Positions 1 through 6,954 of a DNA stretch of 12,821 bases are shown here, one piece after another. The notes under the pieces are model-generated. The model did not search any database. It was not told the DNA's origin and saw only the letters and a list, made by a program, of their open reading frames with translations. How positions within the stretch are numbered: the stretch's first letter is position 1; each line of letters starts with the position of its first letter. Both the position numbers and the translations under genes were made by a program. The DNA is from Pseudomonadota bacterium (GTDB lineage: Bacteria > Pseudomonadota > Gammaproteobacteria > UBA5335), in contig PKCW01000217.1 of assembly GCA_002862965.1 (NCBI GenBank), forward strand, positions 1 to 12,821, in the 5' to 3' direction.

Positions 1-601
1 AAAGTCCGATCTTGGGCGCGGCCAGCGTCAGCGTGGCGACCGCCACCATCGACGGATCCAGCGTCTTGCCGTTGGCGGCGTCGAATCCCGAAGGCACATC
101 GAGCGACAGCACGGGCGCTGATGCGGACCTCGCCCAGGAAATCAGTTCGGCGGTGCGCCCGCGCGGGACTCCATGCAGGGAATAGCCGATCAGTCCGTCG
201 AGGATCAGGTCGATTCCGTCATCGGGCATGCCTCCCGGATGCAACCCCATTCGTTCGAGAATGGCCAGTTGCCGTGCCGGTACGGGCGCCATCGCGGCGA
301 TGTCCTGCGAGAGGACGATGGAAACCCGGGCGCCCCACCCTGCCAGCCTTCGTGCGGCCACGAGCGCGCCACCGCCATTGCCGCCGCCGCCCGCCAGCAC
401 GACGACGTGCGTACCCCTCGGATCTCGGCCCAGGAACCGCACAGACGCCAGCGTGGCCAATGCACGGCCGGCGTTCTCCATCATCTGCGGGAGACTGATG
501 TCGTAGTGCCCGATCATCAAGCGGTCGACTTCGATCATTCCGTTCGCATCGATGGCGGGCCAGTTGCGAACGACCGGAAATCCGAACGGATCGCGTTCCA
601 T
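1..601 (-). CDS. NAD(P)H-hydrate epimerase-type protein (YjeF_N domain), 3' end outside window
   Basis: By family, YjeF_N proteins epimerise damaged NAD(P)H hydrate (NAD(P)HX) so that it can be repaired. The open frame runs 200 codons from the ATG at 601-599 off the window edge. It shows the family landmarks in order: MMENAGRALA near residue 40, a glycine-rich nucleotide loop AGGGGNGGGALVAARRL near 65-80, ILDGLIGYSLHG with the likely catalytic Asp, and LSLDVPSGFDA. It begins with the YjeF_N domain, so it looks like the stand-alone form; a C-terminal kinase domain cannot be excluded because the end is missing. The loop reads GGNGGGA where the common form is NNGGDG. A GAGGCGG Shine-Dalgarno lies 4 nt upstream, and the ATG shares its A with the TGA of the small ORF before it, which suggests translational coupling. 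A GTG one codon upstream is a less likely start. The family call is firm; the exact activity of this subgroup is not shown by sequence. Confidence 0.85.
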   Translation of the reverse strand, partial: MERDPFGFPVVRNWPAIDANGMIEVDRLMIGHYDISLPQMMENAGRALATLASVRFLGRDPRGTHVVVLAGGGGNGGGALVAARRLAGWGARVSIVLSQDIAAMAPVPARQLAILERMGLHPGGMPDDGIDLILDGLIGYSLHGVPRGRTAELISWARSASAPVLSLDVPSGFDAANGKTLDPSMVAVATLTLAAPKIGL

Positions 602-693
602 CACGCCGCCTCGATGGCCGCGACGACATCACGGCGCCACCCCGTGCCACCGGTGAAGCATGCGCGCGGAAGGCATGGAGCTTTCGCGCTCAT
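601..693 (-). CDS. candidate 30-aa small ORF interlocked with both neighbours
   Basis: I do not recognise this product. The frame opens with ATG at 693-691, overlapping the TGA of the patatin-like gene (ATGA), and closes with TGA at 603-601, overlapping the ATG of the epimerase-type gene (TGATG). The peptide begins MSAKAPCLPRACFTGG and ends VVAAIEAA; it has two Cys (7 and 12), a run of Gly/Thr, a WRR triplet and an Ala-rich tail. There is no signal peptide or membrane segment. Only a weak ACAGG lies upstream, so expression would probably depend on re-initiation after the patatin-like gene. The two exact overlaps are the main argument for a real gene or a translational relay; the small size and lack of a known family are the argument against. 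It could also be a fortuitous frame in a 92-nt intergenic gap. Confidence 0.4.
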   Translation of the reverse strand: MSAKAPCLPRACFTGGTGWRRDVVAAIEAA

Positions 694-2102
694 GGGGTCG
701 CAGCCTGTTCTACGTGGCGATTGCCGACATCGTGGAGAAACTCCACGAACTCGGGTGACTTCTGCAGGAGCTCCCTGGATTGCGCAACGAGCGCATCGAC
801 TTGTGCAGGTTGCAGGCGAAAGGTAGTCGGCATGGCATTGAAGCGCCTACGAACGTCAGCGCTTTCGATCTGGTCGAAGGTCAGGATGGAGAAGTGCACC
901 CTGACCTTTGCCTGGTCCGGCCCCCGCATGGTGTTGACGTGGTCCTCCCACATCAGGAAACCCTGCTTCGCCAGGGAAACCGTCTCCGTGTTGAGGATGC
1001 CGAGTGCCGAGTCGAACGAGGACCGGAGCATGGCGGTAAGCCCGGGTTCGCGCCCCTGGAGCGACCAATCCGTCTCCGTGTACACCTGCGCGTTTGCAAT
1101 GACCACGAGGACATTGCGCACGCGCTGCAGCTGATCCCGGGTAAAAGCTCCCGACATCTCCGGAACATTGCCGTAGTGCGCGACCGGACTCATCATCGAA
1201 CCGCGTACGCCCAGGTTGTCGGTTACACCACCATCGACCAGGCGCACGATCGGCATGCGATCGGGGATGGCATAGCGCTCCAGCGCGAGCGCGACGGCAC
1301 GCCGCCGCTCCAGAAAGGAGTCATGCGCCAGCGCATCGGCGACCCAGGGCTGATTCCGCTCATTGCAGCCATCGTAGTTGCGCAGCGCCATGCTGGCGAA
1401 GGGCCCCGGAACGGCGGACGATGCCATCACGGCATTGGCCACCGGATAGGGAGCAAGGTCGGAACACAGGAAGTCGAACTGTTGCTGGATGAAGGAGAAC
1501 GTGGTGGCGTTGTTGATGTCGCTGGCGTTGATGATGATGAATGGCAGATCATGCTGCGACAGGTCGCGATAGGTCGCCCCTGCGAACAAGGTTCGATCCA
1601 GGTACGCCGCCACGAGGTCGCTTCGGTTGTAATCACCGGACGCGGTCCGCGCGAGGCTACCCGGACGCGCCGCGAGCCCGATCAACTCGCCCTGCCAGTC
1701 GCGGTACAGGAACTCGCGCTTGAATTCGCTGAAGATGCGGTCGCCATGCAGGCCGTAATAGGCGGCGGTGTAGCTGCCACCGGAAACGGACGTGATGACG
1801 TCGACCTCATCCAGCAACCGGCGTTGCGCGCCATCGACCTCGATCGTGGTATCGCGCAACGCCTCCAGTACGCCGTAGCTGAACGAAGCGGCACGGGTGC
1901 CGCCTCCCGAGAACGCAAGCACCACGAAGATGTCCTGTGAGTTCTTCGGCAGGCGATTCCGGAACTCGTAGCGGTCGTCCATTGCCTGCCGGCCTATCGG
2001 CGCATTCCAGATGCGGTGTGCGCATCCGGTACCGGACACGATGACGGCGATCCCGAACACTACCCAGGCAAGAGCGGATCGCACCATGCGCTGACTCGTC
2101 AT
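690..2102 (-). CDS. patatin-like phospholipase family protein, probable lipoprotein
   Basis: This is a patatin-fold Ser/Asp dyad hydrolase, a family of lipid acyl hydrolases. With ATG 2102 as start (470 aa) it has a basic N-terminus, a hydrophobic stretch (residues 10-23) and SGTGC with Cys27. That looks like a lipoprotein signal, although Gly at -3 is atypical for a lipobox. Patatin motifs follow in order: the oxyanion-hole loop SGGGTRAA (65-72), the nucleophile elbow SVSGG with Ser107 (Ser in place of the first Gly of GxSxG), the conserved ASSAVPGPF (227-235), and DGG with Asp290. All catalytic elements are present, so it is probably active, likely at a membrane surface in the periplasm. 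Start choice: an in-frame GTG at 2156 would overlap the preceding gene by 32 nt and put a non-signal tail first; ATG 2102 or ATG 2087 fits the signal better. It lies 22 nt behind the CMD-family gene and is probably co-transcribed with it. The substrate is unknown. Confidence 0.88.
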   Translation of the reverse strand: MTSQRMVRSALAWVVFGIAVIVSGTGCAHRIWNAPIGRQAMDDRYEFRNRLPKNSQDIFVVLAFSGGGTRAASFSYGVLEALRDTTIEVDGAQRRLLDEVDVITSVSGGSYTAAYYGLHGDRIFSEFKREFLYRDWQGELIGLAARPGSLARTASGDYNRSDLVAAYLDRTLFAGATYRDLSQHDLPFIIINASDINNATTFSFIQQQFDFLCSDLAPYPVANAVMASSAVPGPFASMALRNYDGCNERNQPWVADALAHDSFLERRRAVALALERYAIPDRMPIVRLVDGGVTDNLGVRGSMMSPVAHYGNVPEMSGAFTRDQLQRVRNVLVVIANAQVYTETDWSLQGREPGLTAMLRSSFDSALGILNTETVSLAKQGFLMWEDHVNTMRGPDQAKVRVHFSILTFDQIESADVRRRFNAMPTTFRLQPAQVDALVAQSRELLQKSPEFVEFLHDVGNRHVEQAATP

Positions 2103-2124
2103 GGGCTGTCTGGAGCCGGAGGTG

Positions 2125-2685
2125 TCAGCGCTTCGGGCGCGACCAAGCAAACTCACCGAACTCGGGGTTGGTGGCCGTGCCGGCGAGGTGGTTGGTGTAA
2201 TTGCTGAGGGTCTTCATGGCCACGCCGAGCACGACTTCGATCGCCTGCTGCTTCGTGAAGCCGGCGGCAAGGAAACGATCCAGTTCACCTTCGGGCACCC
2301 AACCGCGCTGGAACACGACGGTCCGCGTGAAGGCCGCCAATTCGTCGAGACGCTTGTCCGGGATCGAGGTTTCATCGCGAAGGGCATCGACGACCTCCGC
2401 CGCCGCGCCCGCCATCTTGAGCGCGATCATCGAGTGCGCAGCGACGCAGAACTCGCAACCGTTGGCCACGCTCGTCGCCAGCAGCACGACCTGCCGTTCG
2501 GCCGGGGTGAACGAGGTCTTGTCGAACAGCGCCGAAAGATCGAAGTACGCCTCCAGCGCCGCGGGGGCCTCCGCGAGGTGGCCATACAGGTTGGGGACGA
2601 AGCCCAGCTTCTGCCGGGCGCCGGTCAGCAGGTCGCGCGCGCCTTCGGGCGCCGAATCAGTGGTGTGCAAGGGAAAGTGGGACAC
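2125..2685 (-). CDS. carboxymuconolactone decarboxylase (CMD/AhpD-fold) family protein
   Basis: This 186-aa all-helical AhpD-fold protein starts at GTG 2685-2683, with GAGGA six bases upstream. The open frame continues further upstream to 2931, but that part is low-complexity, Arg/Pro-rich and lies in the divergent promoter region. The family's active-site signature is complete: Glu63 in TPAERQVV and then CEFCVAAH with Cys77, Cys80 and His84, the CxxC-xxx-H arrangement used by AhpD-type peroxidases and thiol reductants. Later segments (NYTNHLAGT) also fit the family. The likely role is thiol-dependent peroxide or alkylhydroperoxide detoxification, but this family also contains proteins of other or unknown function. 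It is first in the minus-strand operon and divergent from the bufferin operon, whose start is 260 nt away. A paralogue lies at 8487-9032. Confidence 0.87.
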   Translation of the reverse strand: MSHFPLHTTDSAPEGARDLLTGARQKLGFVPNLYGHLAEAPAALEAYFDLSALFDKTSFTPAERQVVLLATSVANGCEFCVAAHSMIALKMAGAAAEVVDALRDETSIPDKRLDELAAFTRTVVFQRGWVPEGELDRFLAAGFTKQQAIEVVLGVAMKTLSNYTNHLAGTATNPEFGEFAWSRPKR

Positions 2686-2849
2686 AGGATTTCCTCTTTG
2701 TTGATCGTCCAGGACTTGCGGGATCCAGTGCATGTGCGCGCTGGACACCCGCACCAAGCCGCACGGAAACGGCTGACTACCTGGATAAAGAGGCGTCGGG
2801 AAGGCAAAAGGATTCGCAGGCCCGCAGATTCGTCGGCCGCACGCACGAC

Positions 2850-2875
2850 GTAACTTTTTCGTCCGCTGAAGCGAA
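2850..2875 (+). promoter_or_regulatory. candidate ECF (SigF-type) promoter of the bufferin operon
   Basis: GTAACT at 2850-2855 is followed by exactly 16 bases and CGAA at 2872-2875. From memory, the element described for Caulobacter SigF, which controls bufferin genes there, is GTAACC-N16-CGAA; this site matches nine of its ten defined bases at the same spacing. It points at bufA, 70 nt downstream, giving a leader of roughly 60 nt. Because the operon encodes an ECF sigma factor of the associated type, the simplest reading is autoregulation by that sigma factor. The site was found by eye, not by a scored search. Confidence 0.6.
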
Positions 2876-2945
2876 GTCTCCCAGTGAGAGGGATGCCAAG
2901 CCGAGTGCCGGCGCCCTCGATCCCAAACCACACAGGAGATTTTCC

Positions 2946-3269
2946 ATGTCGACCCGCTTCCAGTCCGCCGTTCCCGCCCTCGCCCTCGCCGCTGCGCTGG
3001 GTTCGGCTCTGGCCATGGGCGCCGCGCCCGCTTCCGCCGCCGAAAAGGGCGCCGCCCAGGAGAAGTGCTTCGGCATCGCCCTCGCCGGCAAGAACGACTG
3101 TGCCGCCGGCCCGGGCACGACCTGCGCGGGCACCTCCAAGGTCGATCATCAGGCGAACTCGTGGAAGTTCGTCCCCGCCGGCACCTGCACCACGACGCCG
3201 TCGAAGACCTCGCCGTCTGGCTTCGGCCAACTGGCGGAGTTCAAGGCCAAGCCGTCCAAGGCCGGCTGA
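2946..3269 (+). CDS. bufA: bufferin precursor peptide (DUF2282 family)
   Basis: BufA-family precursors are ribosomally made, exported peptides. In characterised members, cysteines are converted to copper-binding thiooxazole groups by a DUF692 enzyme, and the product buffers copper in the periplasm. This 107-aa protein has a Sec signal (basic residue 4, long Ala/Leu core, ASA at 29-31 as probable cleavage site). The mature part has exactly four Cys, 41, 52, 60 and 81, in the DUF2282 pattern, including [13 protein letters not shown] and the signature [16 protein letters not shown] Lys-rich tail follows the last Cys. AGGAG lies 8-9 nt before the ATG. It is first in the operon, next to its modifying enzyme. 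No hairpin separates it from bufB. The family assignment is strong; copper as the ligand is inferred from characterised relatives. Confidence 0.9.
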   Translation: MSTRFQSAVPALALAAALGSALAMGAAPASAAEKGAAQEKCFGIALAGKNDCAAGPGTTCAGTSKVDHQANSWKFVPAGTCTTTPSKTSPSGFGQLAEFKAKPSKAG

Positions 3270-3302
3270 TCGCCTTTCCCTCTGGCTTCCGGAGATAGGT
3301 CG

Positions 3303-4202
3303 GTGAACCTCCCCTGCAATCCGCACAGCGCCGAATATCCTCCGGCCGATGCCGGCCTGCCCTTGCGGGCCGGTATCGGGTTCAAACCCCAGCACTTCGA
3401 TGCGTTGTTGGCAGACGAGGCACCGCCCGCCTTCGTCGAAGTGCACGCGGAAAACTACATGGGCGCCGGCGGCCCACCGCACGCCCAGTTGTCCATGCTC
3501 CGGGAACGCCTGCCGGTGTCCGTGCACGGCGTAGGCCTGTCCATCGGTGGCGAAGCCCCGTTGGACCCGGCCCATCTCGCCCGTCTGCAGGCGCTGATCG
3601 ACCGCTACCAGCCTGCGGCGTTCTCGGAGCACCTGGCGTGGTCGACCCACGACGGCCGCTTCTTCAACGACCTGCTGCCGCTGCGTTACGACGCGGCAAG
3701 CCTGGCCCGGGTCTGCGCGCACATCGACCAGGTCCAGGAGCGGCTTGGCCGGCAGATGCTGCTGGAGAATCCCAGCACCTACCTGGAGTTCGAAGGCAGC
3801 AGCTACAGCGAGCCGGACTTCCTGTCGGCGATCGTGCGTCACAGCGGCTGTGCGCTGTTGCTGGACGTGAACAACGTCTATGTGTCCTGCCACAACAACC
3901 GCCATGATCCAGTCGAGTATCTGGCTGCGTTGCCACTGCGTGCGGTGCGCGAGATCCACCTGGCCGGACATGCGCAGGAATGCGATGCCACCGGCGAACG
4001 GTTGCTGATCGACGATCACGGCTCCCCGGTCGGTGCCGCCGTGTGGGCGCTGTACCGGCACGTGATCGCGCAGACCGGACCGGTGCCGACCCTGATCGAG
4101 TGGGATACCCATATTCCGGCCTATGCCACGTTGCGCGAGCAGGCGCAGCGGGCCCAGGCCTTGCTGGATGAAGTCTGCGCGACGGCGAAGGAGGCGGCAT
4201 GA
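3303..4202 (+). CDS. bufB: bufferin maturation enzyme, DUF692/MNIO family
   Basis: This is a multinuclear non-haem iron-dependent oxidative enzyme with a TIM-barrel fold; family members oxidise Cys residues of precursor peptides. The 299-aa protein has the family's metal-ligand landmarks: VEVHAENY (Glu50), SVHGVGLS (His75), FSEHLAW (Glu109, His110), LLENPSTY (Glu155), LLDVNNVYV (Asp188, Asn190), EIHLAGH (His219, His223), DDHG (Asp238, His239) and LIEWDTHIP (Glu266). All are intact and the length is normal, so an active enzyme is expected. The start is GTG 3303, with GGAG seven bases upstream, 33 nt after bufA. Its stop overlaps the start of bufC. It is predicted to act in the cytoplasm on BufA before export, together with BufC. 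Confidence 0.93.
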   Translation: MNLPCNPHSAEYPPADAGLPLRAGIGFKPQHFDALLADEAPPAFVEVHAENYMGAGGPPHAQLSMLRERLPVSVHGVGLSIGGEAPLDPAHLARLQALIDRYQPAAFSEHLAWSTHDGRFFNDLLPLRYDAASLARVCAHIDQVQERLGRQMLLENPSTYLEFEGSSYSEPDFLSAIVRHSGCALLLDVNNVYVSCHNNRHDPVEYLAALPLRAVREIHLAGHAQECDATGERLLIDDHGSPVGAAVWALYRHVIAQTGPVPTLIEWDTHIPAYATLREQAQRAQALLDEVCATAKEAA

Positions 4203-4996
4203 TTGCGTCCGCCTCTCCTCATCGCGAATTCGCCGCCGCGCTGCAGGTGCCGACCCTGAGCGTTCCCCCAGGGCTCAGGGTCGGCGGTGGGTATGCGGCC
4301 GAGCGCCGGTTCGCCGTCCATCGCAACAACTTCGTCGTCGGCCTGATCGACGCACTGGCCGAGTCCTTTCCCGTGGCCGAGGCCTTGGTCGGCCCGGAGT
4401 TCTTCCGCGCGATGGCGCGTGAACGCGTGCTTTCCGATCCGCCGCGTTCACCGGTGCTGACCGACTACGCACTCGATTTCCCGGACTTCATCGCCGGTTT
4501 CGCGCCGGCCGCGGTCGTCCCCTACCTCGCGGACGTGGCGCGAATCGAAGCCCTGCGCATCCGCGCCTATCACGCTGCGGACGCCACGCCTGTGCGCGAC
4601 GCGGCTTACCGGAAGTTGCTCGCGGATCCGTTGCGGCTGGGCGGTGCGACGCTGCGGCTGCATCCGGCCTGCGCCTGGTTTCGCTCGCGCCACGCCGCCT
4701 ATTCCATCTGGCACGCCCATCAAGGGGTGTCCGACATGTCCGAAGCCCGACTCGCCTTGATCGATGTCGATCGCCCCGAGGACGTGCTGGTCACGCGGCC
4801 GGAACTCGACGTCGTAACGATCCCCCTGCCCGTCGGCGCCACCCTGTGGCTGGACGCGCTGCAAGACCGGCACACGCTGGGCGAAGCCTTTCAACAAGCC
4901 CATGCCGCTGACTCGCAGGTGGACGACGGTGCGCTGTTCACGCTGCTGGTCCAGAACGGATTGGCCATCGCCCTCGAAACAACTACGGAGAACTGA
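4199..4996 (+). CDS. bufC: bufferin maturation partner, DUF2063 domain protein
   Basis: DUF2063 proteins accompany DUF692 enzymes and, in characterised systems, act as the partner that presents the precursor peptide to the enzyme. The N-terminal DUF2063 domain spans about residues 8-100, with the typical FAVHRNNFVVGLIDALAESFP block at 38-58 followed by VGPEFFRAMARE and PDFIAGF. YLADVARIE near 109-117 leads into a C-terminal domain (about 120-265) that is less conserved and probably binds the peptide. The ATG at 4199 overlaps the bufB TGA (ATGA) and has AAGGAGG just upstream, so the two enzymes are coupled in translation and probably made in similar amounts. No membrane segments are seen. Confidence 0.9.
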   Translation: MIASASPHREFAAALQVPTLSVPPGLRVGGGYAAERRFAVHRNNFVVGLIDALAESFPVAEALVGPEFFRAMARERVLSDPPRSPVLTDYALDFPDFIAGFAPAAVVPYLADVARIEALRIRAYHAADATPVRDAAYRKLLADPLRLGGATLRLHPACAWFRSRHAAYSIWHAHQGVSDMSEARLALIDVDRPEDVLVTRPELDVVTIPLPVGATLWLDALQDRHTLGEAFQQAHAADSQVDDGALFTLLVQNGLAIALETTTEN

Positions 4997-4997
4997 A

Positions 4998-5537
4998 GTG
5001 AGCACTTTCATCGCGGCCTCTTCCAAGCCCCAGCCCGGCCTCGTGGCCTCCGTCACCCGTCTGCTGCAGAAGACGACAGCCCTTTTCAGTCGCATTCCGC
5101 ACAGCCTGATCGCCTTGCTGGCACGGTTCTCCGTGGCAATGACGTTCTGGCTGTCGGGACAGACCAAGATCGAGGGTCTGGTGCTGGATCCCATCAACGG
5201 CACGGCGCAGCTCGGTGTTCCGCGAATTTCGGACAGTGCGCTGGAACTGTTCCGCAGTGAATACGCGCTGCCGCTGATCCCGCCCGAACTCGCCGCGCCC
5301 ATGGCGGCCGTCGCCGAGCACGTGTTTCCGTTGTTGCTGCTCGTTGGTCTGGCCAGCCGTCTGTCGGCGCTGGCATTGCTGGTCATGACGCTGGTCATCC
5401 AGGTGTTCGTCTACCCCAGCGCGTTCCCGACCCACGGGTTGTGGGCGGTGTCGATGCTTTACATCATGGCGCGCGGGCCCGGCGTGGTTTCGCTGGACCA
5501 CTGGATCGCCCGCCGCACGGGCGTCTGGGCGCGGTGA
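4998..5537 (+). CDS. bufD: DoxX-family inner-membrane protein of the bufferin operon
   Basis: DoxX-type small membrane proteins are regular members of bufferin and gold/copper-induced operons; their exact role is not settled, and redox coupling is usually proposed. The start is GTG 4998-5000, one base after the bufC stop, with GGAG seven bases upstream; an earlier in-frame ATG at 4902 lies inside bufC and reads nonsense. The 179-aa product has a hydrophilic N-terminus, then LLARFSVAMTFWLSGQTKIEG (about 39-59), the typical first DoxX segment, and three further hydrophobic stretches (about 97-120, 120-140 and 143-157), giving roughly four membrane spans. The C-terminus is basic. Confidence 0.88.
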   Translation: MSTFIAASSKPQPGLVASVTRLLQKTTALFSRIPHSLIALLARFSVAMTFWLSGQTKIEGLVLDPINGTAQLGVPRISDSALELFRSEYALPLIPPELAAPMAAVAEHVFPLLLLVGLASRLSALALLVMTLVIQVFVYPSAFPTHGLWAVSMLYIMARGPGVVSLDHWIARRTGVWAR

Positions 5538-5565
5538 CTTGGCCGCTGTGCCGGGACGACGCATC

Positions 5566-6222
5566 ATGGCCACCATCCTCTCGTTCCCGATGCCGGCACC
5601 GGCCATGCCCCAACGCAGTGAGCAGTTGGTCCACAACGTTCCGGGCCGCACGCCGGACCCGGACGACACCTGGAGCGCACTGATGGTGCGCGCCCAGGAT
5701 GGCGACAAGGTCGCCTATCACGCGCTGCTCAACGACATCACGCCCTACCTGCGTGCCATCGCCGGCCGTTACCTGGGGAGGGGCGAGGATGCCGAGGACG
5801 CGGTGCAGGAAATACTGCTGGTCGTGCACGACATCCGACATACGTACGAGCCGGGACGTCCATTCAAGCCTTGGCTGGGCACGATCGCGACGCGCCGCTG
5901 CATCGACCTGCTGCGGCGACGCTCGCGGCGGATCGAGCATGAATTGCTCGTGGACGTGGAGTTCGACCATATGCAGGACGCATCGCCGGGTCCGGAAGAA
6001 GCCACGACCCGGCTGCAAGAGGCTCAAGACGTTCGCGACGCCGTCGCCGAACTGTCACCCCGGCAACAGGAGGCCGTTCGGCTGGTGCACCTGCAAGACA
6101 TGTCGTTGAACGAGGCGTCGGTCCAGAGCAAGCAGAGCGTCGGTTCGCTGAAGGTCGCCTGCCACCGGGCACTGAAAACATTGAAGCACGCGCTGGGCAA
6201 GGGAGACGACCGCCATGACTGA
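5566..6222 (+). CDS. ECF RNA polymerase sigma factor (SigF-like, bufferin operon)
   Basis: This is an alternative sigma factor of about 218 aa from ATG 5566; a TTG at 5539, two bases after bufD, and ATGs at 5590 and 5605 are other possible starts, and no clear Shine-Dalgarno decides. Region 2 covers about residues 38-120 with EDAEDAVQEILLVVHDIRHTY (74-94, core-binding helix) and FKPWLGTIATRRCIDLLRRRSRR (DNA-melting and -10 recognition). Region 4 covers about 157-210, with LSPRQQEAVRLVHLQDMS and a helix-turn-helix ending VACHRALKTLK. The position between bufD and an NrsF-type anti-sigma matches metal-responsive SigF systems of Caulobacter. It probably drives its own operon from the element at 2850-2875. 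The gene end overlaps the anti-sigma start by 8 nt. Confidence 0.88.
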   Translation: MATILSFPMPAPAMPQRSEQLVHNVPGRTPDPDDTWSALMVRAQDGDKVAYHALLNDITPYLRAIAGRYLGRGEDAEDAVQEILLVVHDIRHTYEPGRPFKPWLGTIATRRCIDLLRRRSRRIEHELLVDVEFDHMQDASPGPEEATTRLQEAQDVRDAVAELSPRQQEAVRLVHLQDMSLNEASVQSKQSVGSLKVACHRALKTLKHALGKGDDRHD

Positions 6223-6877
6223 TACCAACCTACCCATCGAGCAACTCGCTGCCCGCGCCCAACCGGTACGCCGACTCGCCTCGCCGCTGCACCGGACTCT
6301 GCTCTGGGTCACGCTGGCCACGGTGATGATTGCCATGATCACGTCGGTTTATGGCCTCCGTTCCGGACTGGCGTCGCAGCTGTCTGCCGCGCCGGCATTG
6401 ATCGAATGGATCGCCAGCGTGCTCACCGGCCTGCTCGCCGCGTACGCCGTCTTCCAGATCAGCGTGCCGGGGCGCTCGCTCGCGTGGATGTGGTTGCCGT
6501 TGCCCGCCCTGCTCCTGTGGTTGAGCGGGCTGGGTTGGGGCTGCATGCAGGACTATGCGCGCATGGGACGGGAAGCCTTCCTGGTCGAACTGGTCAGCTC
6601 GGAATGCGCCGTCGCCATCACCATGACCAGTATCCCGCTGGGCCTGCTGATGCTGGTGATGGTGCGCCACGCCGGCGTGGTGCGCCCGGCGCCGACGGCG
6701 ATGCTGGCGGCGCTGAGCGCGGCCGCCCTGTCCGCCGCCGGTGTCAGCCTCTACCACAGCGGAGAGAGCGCGCTGATGGTGCTGCTCTGGCACCTCGGCG
6801 CGGTCGTCGCGTTGTCGCTTGCGTGCCTCGCGTTCGGGCGCCCGCTGTTCTCCTGGATCGGGTACGCCAAGCGCTGA
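6215..6877 (+). CDS. membrane anti-sigma factor, DUF1109/NrsF type
   Basis: NrsF-type proteins hold their cognate ECF sigma factor at the membrane and release it on heavy-metal stress, a step that depends on conserved cysteines. The 220-aa protein has a short cytosolic N-terminus (1-27) followed by about six hydrophobic segments (about 28-46, 62-82, 90-106, 133-150, 157-175 and 184-202). Two Cys fit the sensing pair: Cys110 in GWGCMQDY and Cys131 in SSECAVA, both at the ends of membrane segments and flanking a soluble loop. GGGAG lies upstream of the ATG. The 8-nt overlap with the sigma gene suggests coupled synthesis. It is the last gene of the operon. The assignment rests on topology, cysteines and neighbourhood. 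Confidence 0.85.
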   Translation: MTDTNLPIEQLAARAQPVRRLASPLHRTLLWVTLATVMIAMITSVYGLRSGLASQLSAAPALIEWIASVLTGLLAAYAVFQISVPGRSLAWMWLPLPALLLWLSGLGWGCMQDYARMGREAFLVELVSSECAVAITMTSIPLGLLMLVMVRHAGVVRPAPTAMLAALSAAALSAAGVSLYHSGESALMVLLWHLGAVVALSLACLAFGRPLFSWIGYAKR

Positions 6878-6913
6878 ATCTCGATGCTCCGCGGCCGCTT
6901 TCAATCGAGGCAA

Positions 6914-6927
6914 CGCCCTTTCGGGCG
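6914..6927. terminator. possible weak hairpin between convergent genes
   Basis: CGCCC at 6914-6918 pairs with GGGCG at 6923-6927 around a TTTC loop. It lies in the 77-nt gap between the anti-sigma gene and the convergent glycosylase-family gene, where a bidirectional terminator is expected. There is no T-run on either side, so it may be only a chance stem. Confidence 0.3.
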
Positions 6928-6954
6928 CAGGGCGACGCATGCTCCTTCCGCGAT

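Noticed and set aside
780..1940. Plus-strand open frame of 386 codons opposite the patatin-like gene
   Set aside because: No family features; the opposite strand carries the full patatin motif set.
2686..2931. N-terminal extension of the CMD-family gene
   Set aside because: The extension is Arg/Pro-rich with no family match and covers the bufferin promoter region; GTG 2685 has a good Shine-Dalgarno.
2625..4112. Long minus-strand open frame of 495 codons opposite bufA and bufB
   Set aside because: Its composition is typical of an antisense frame, and it crosses the divergent promoter region and two well-recognised genes.
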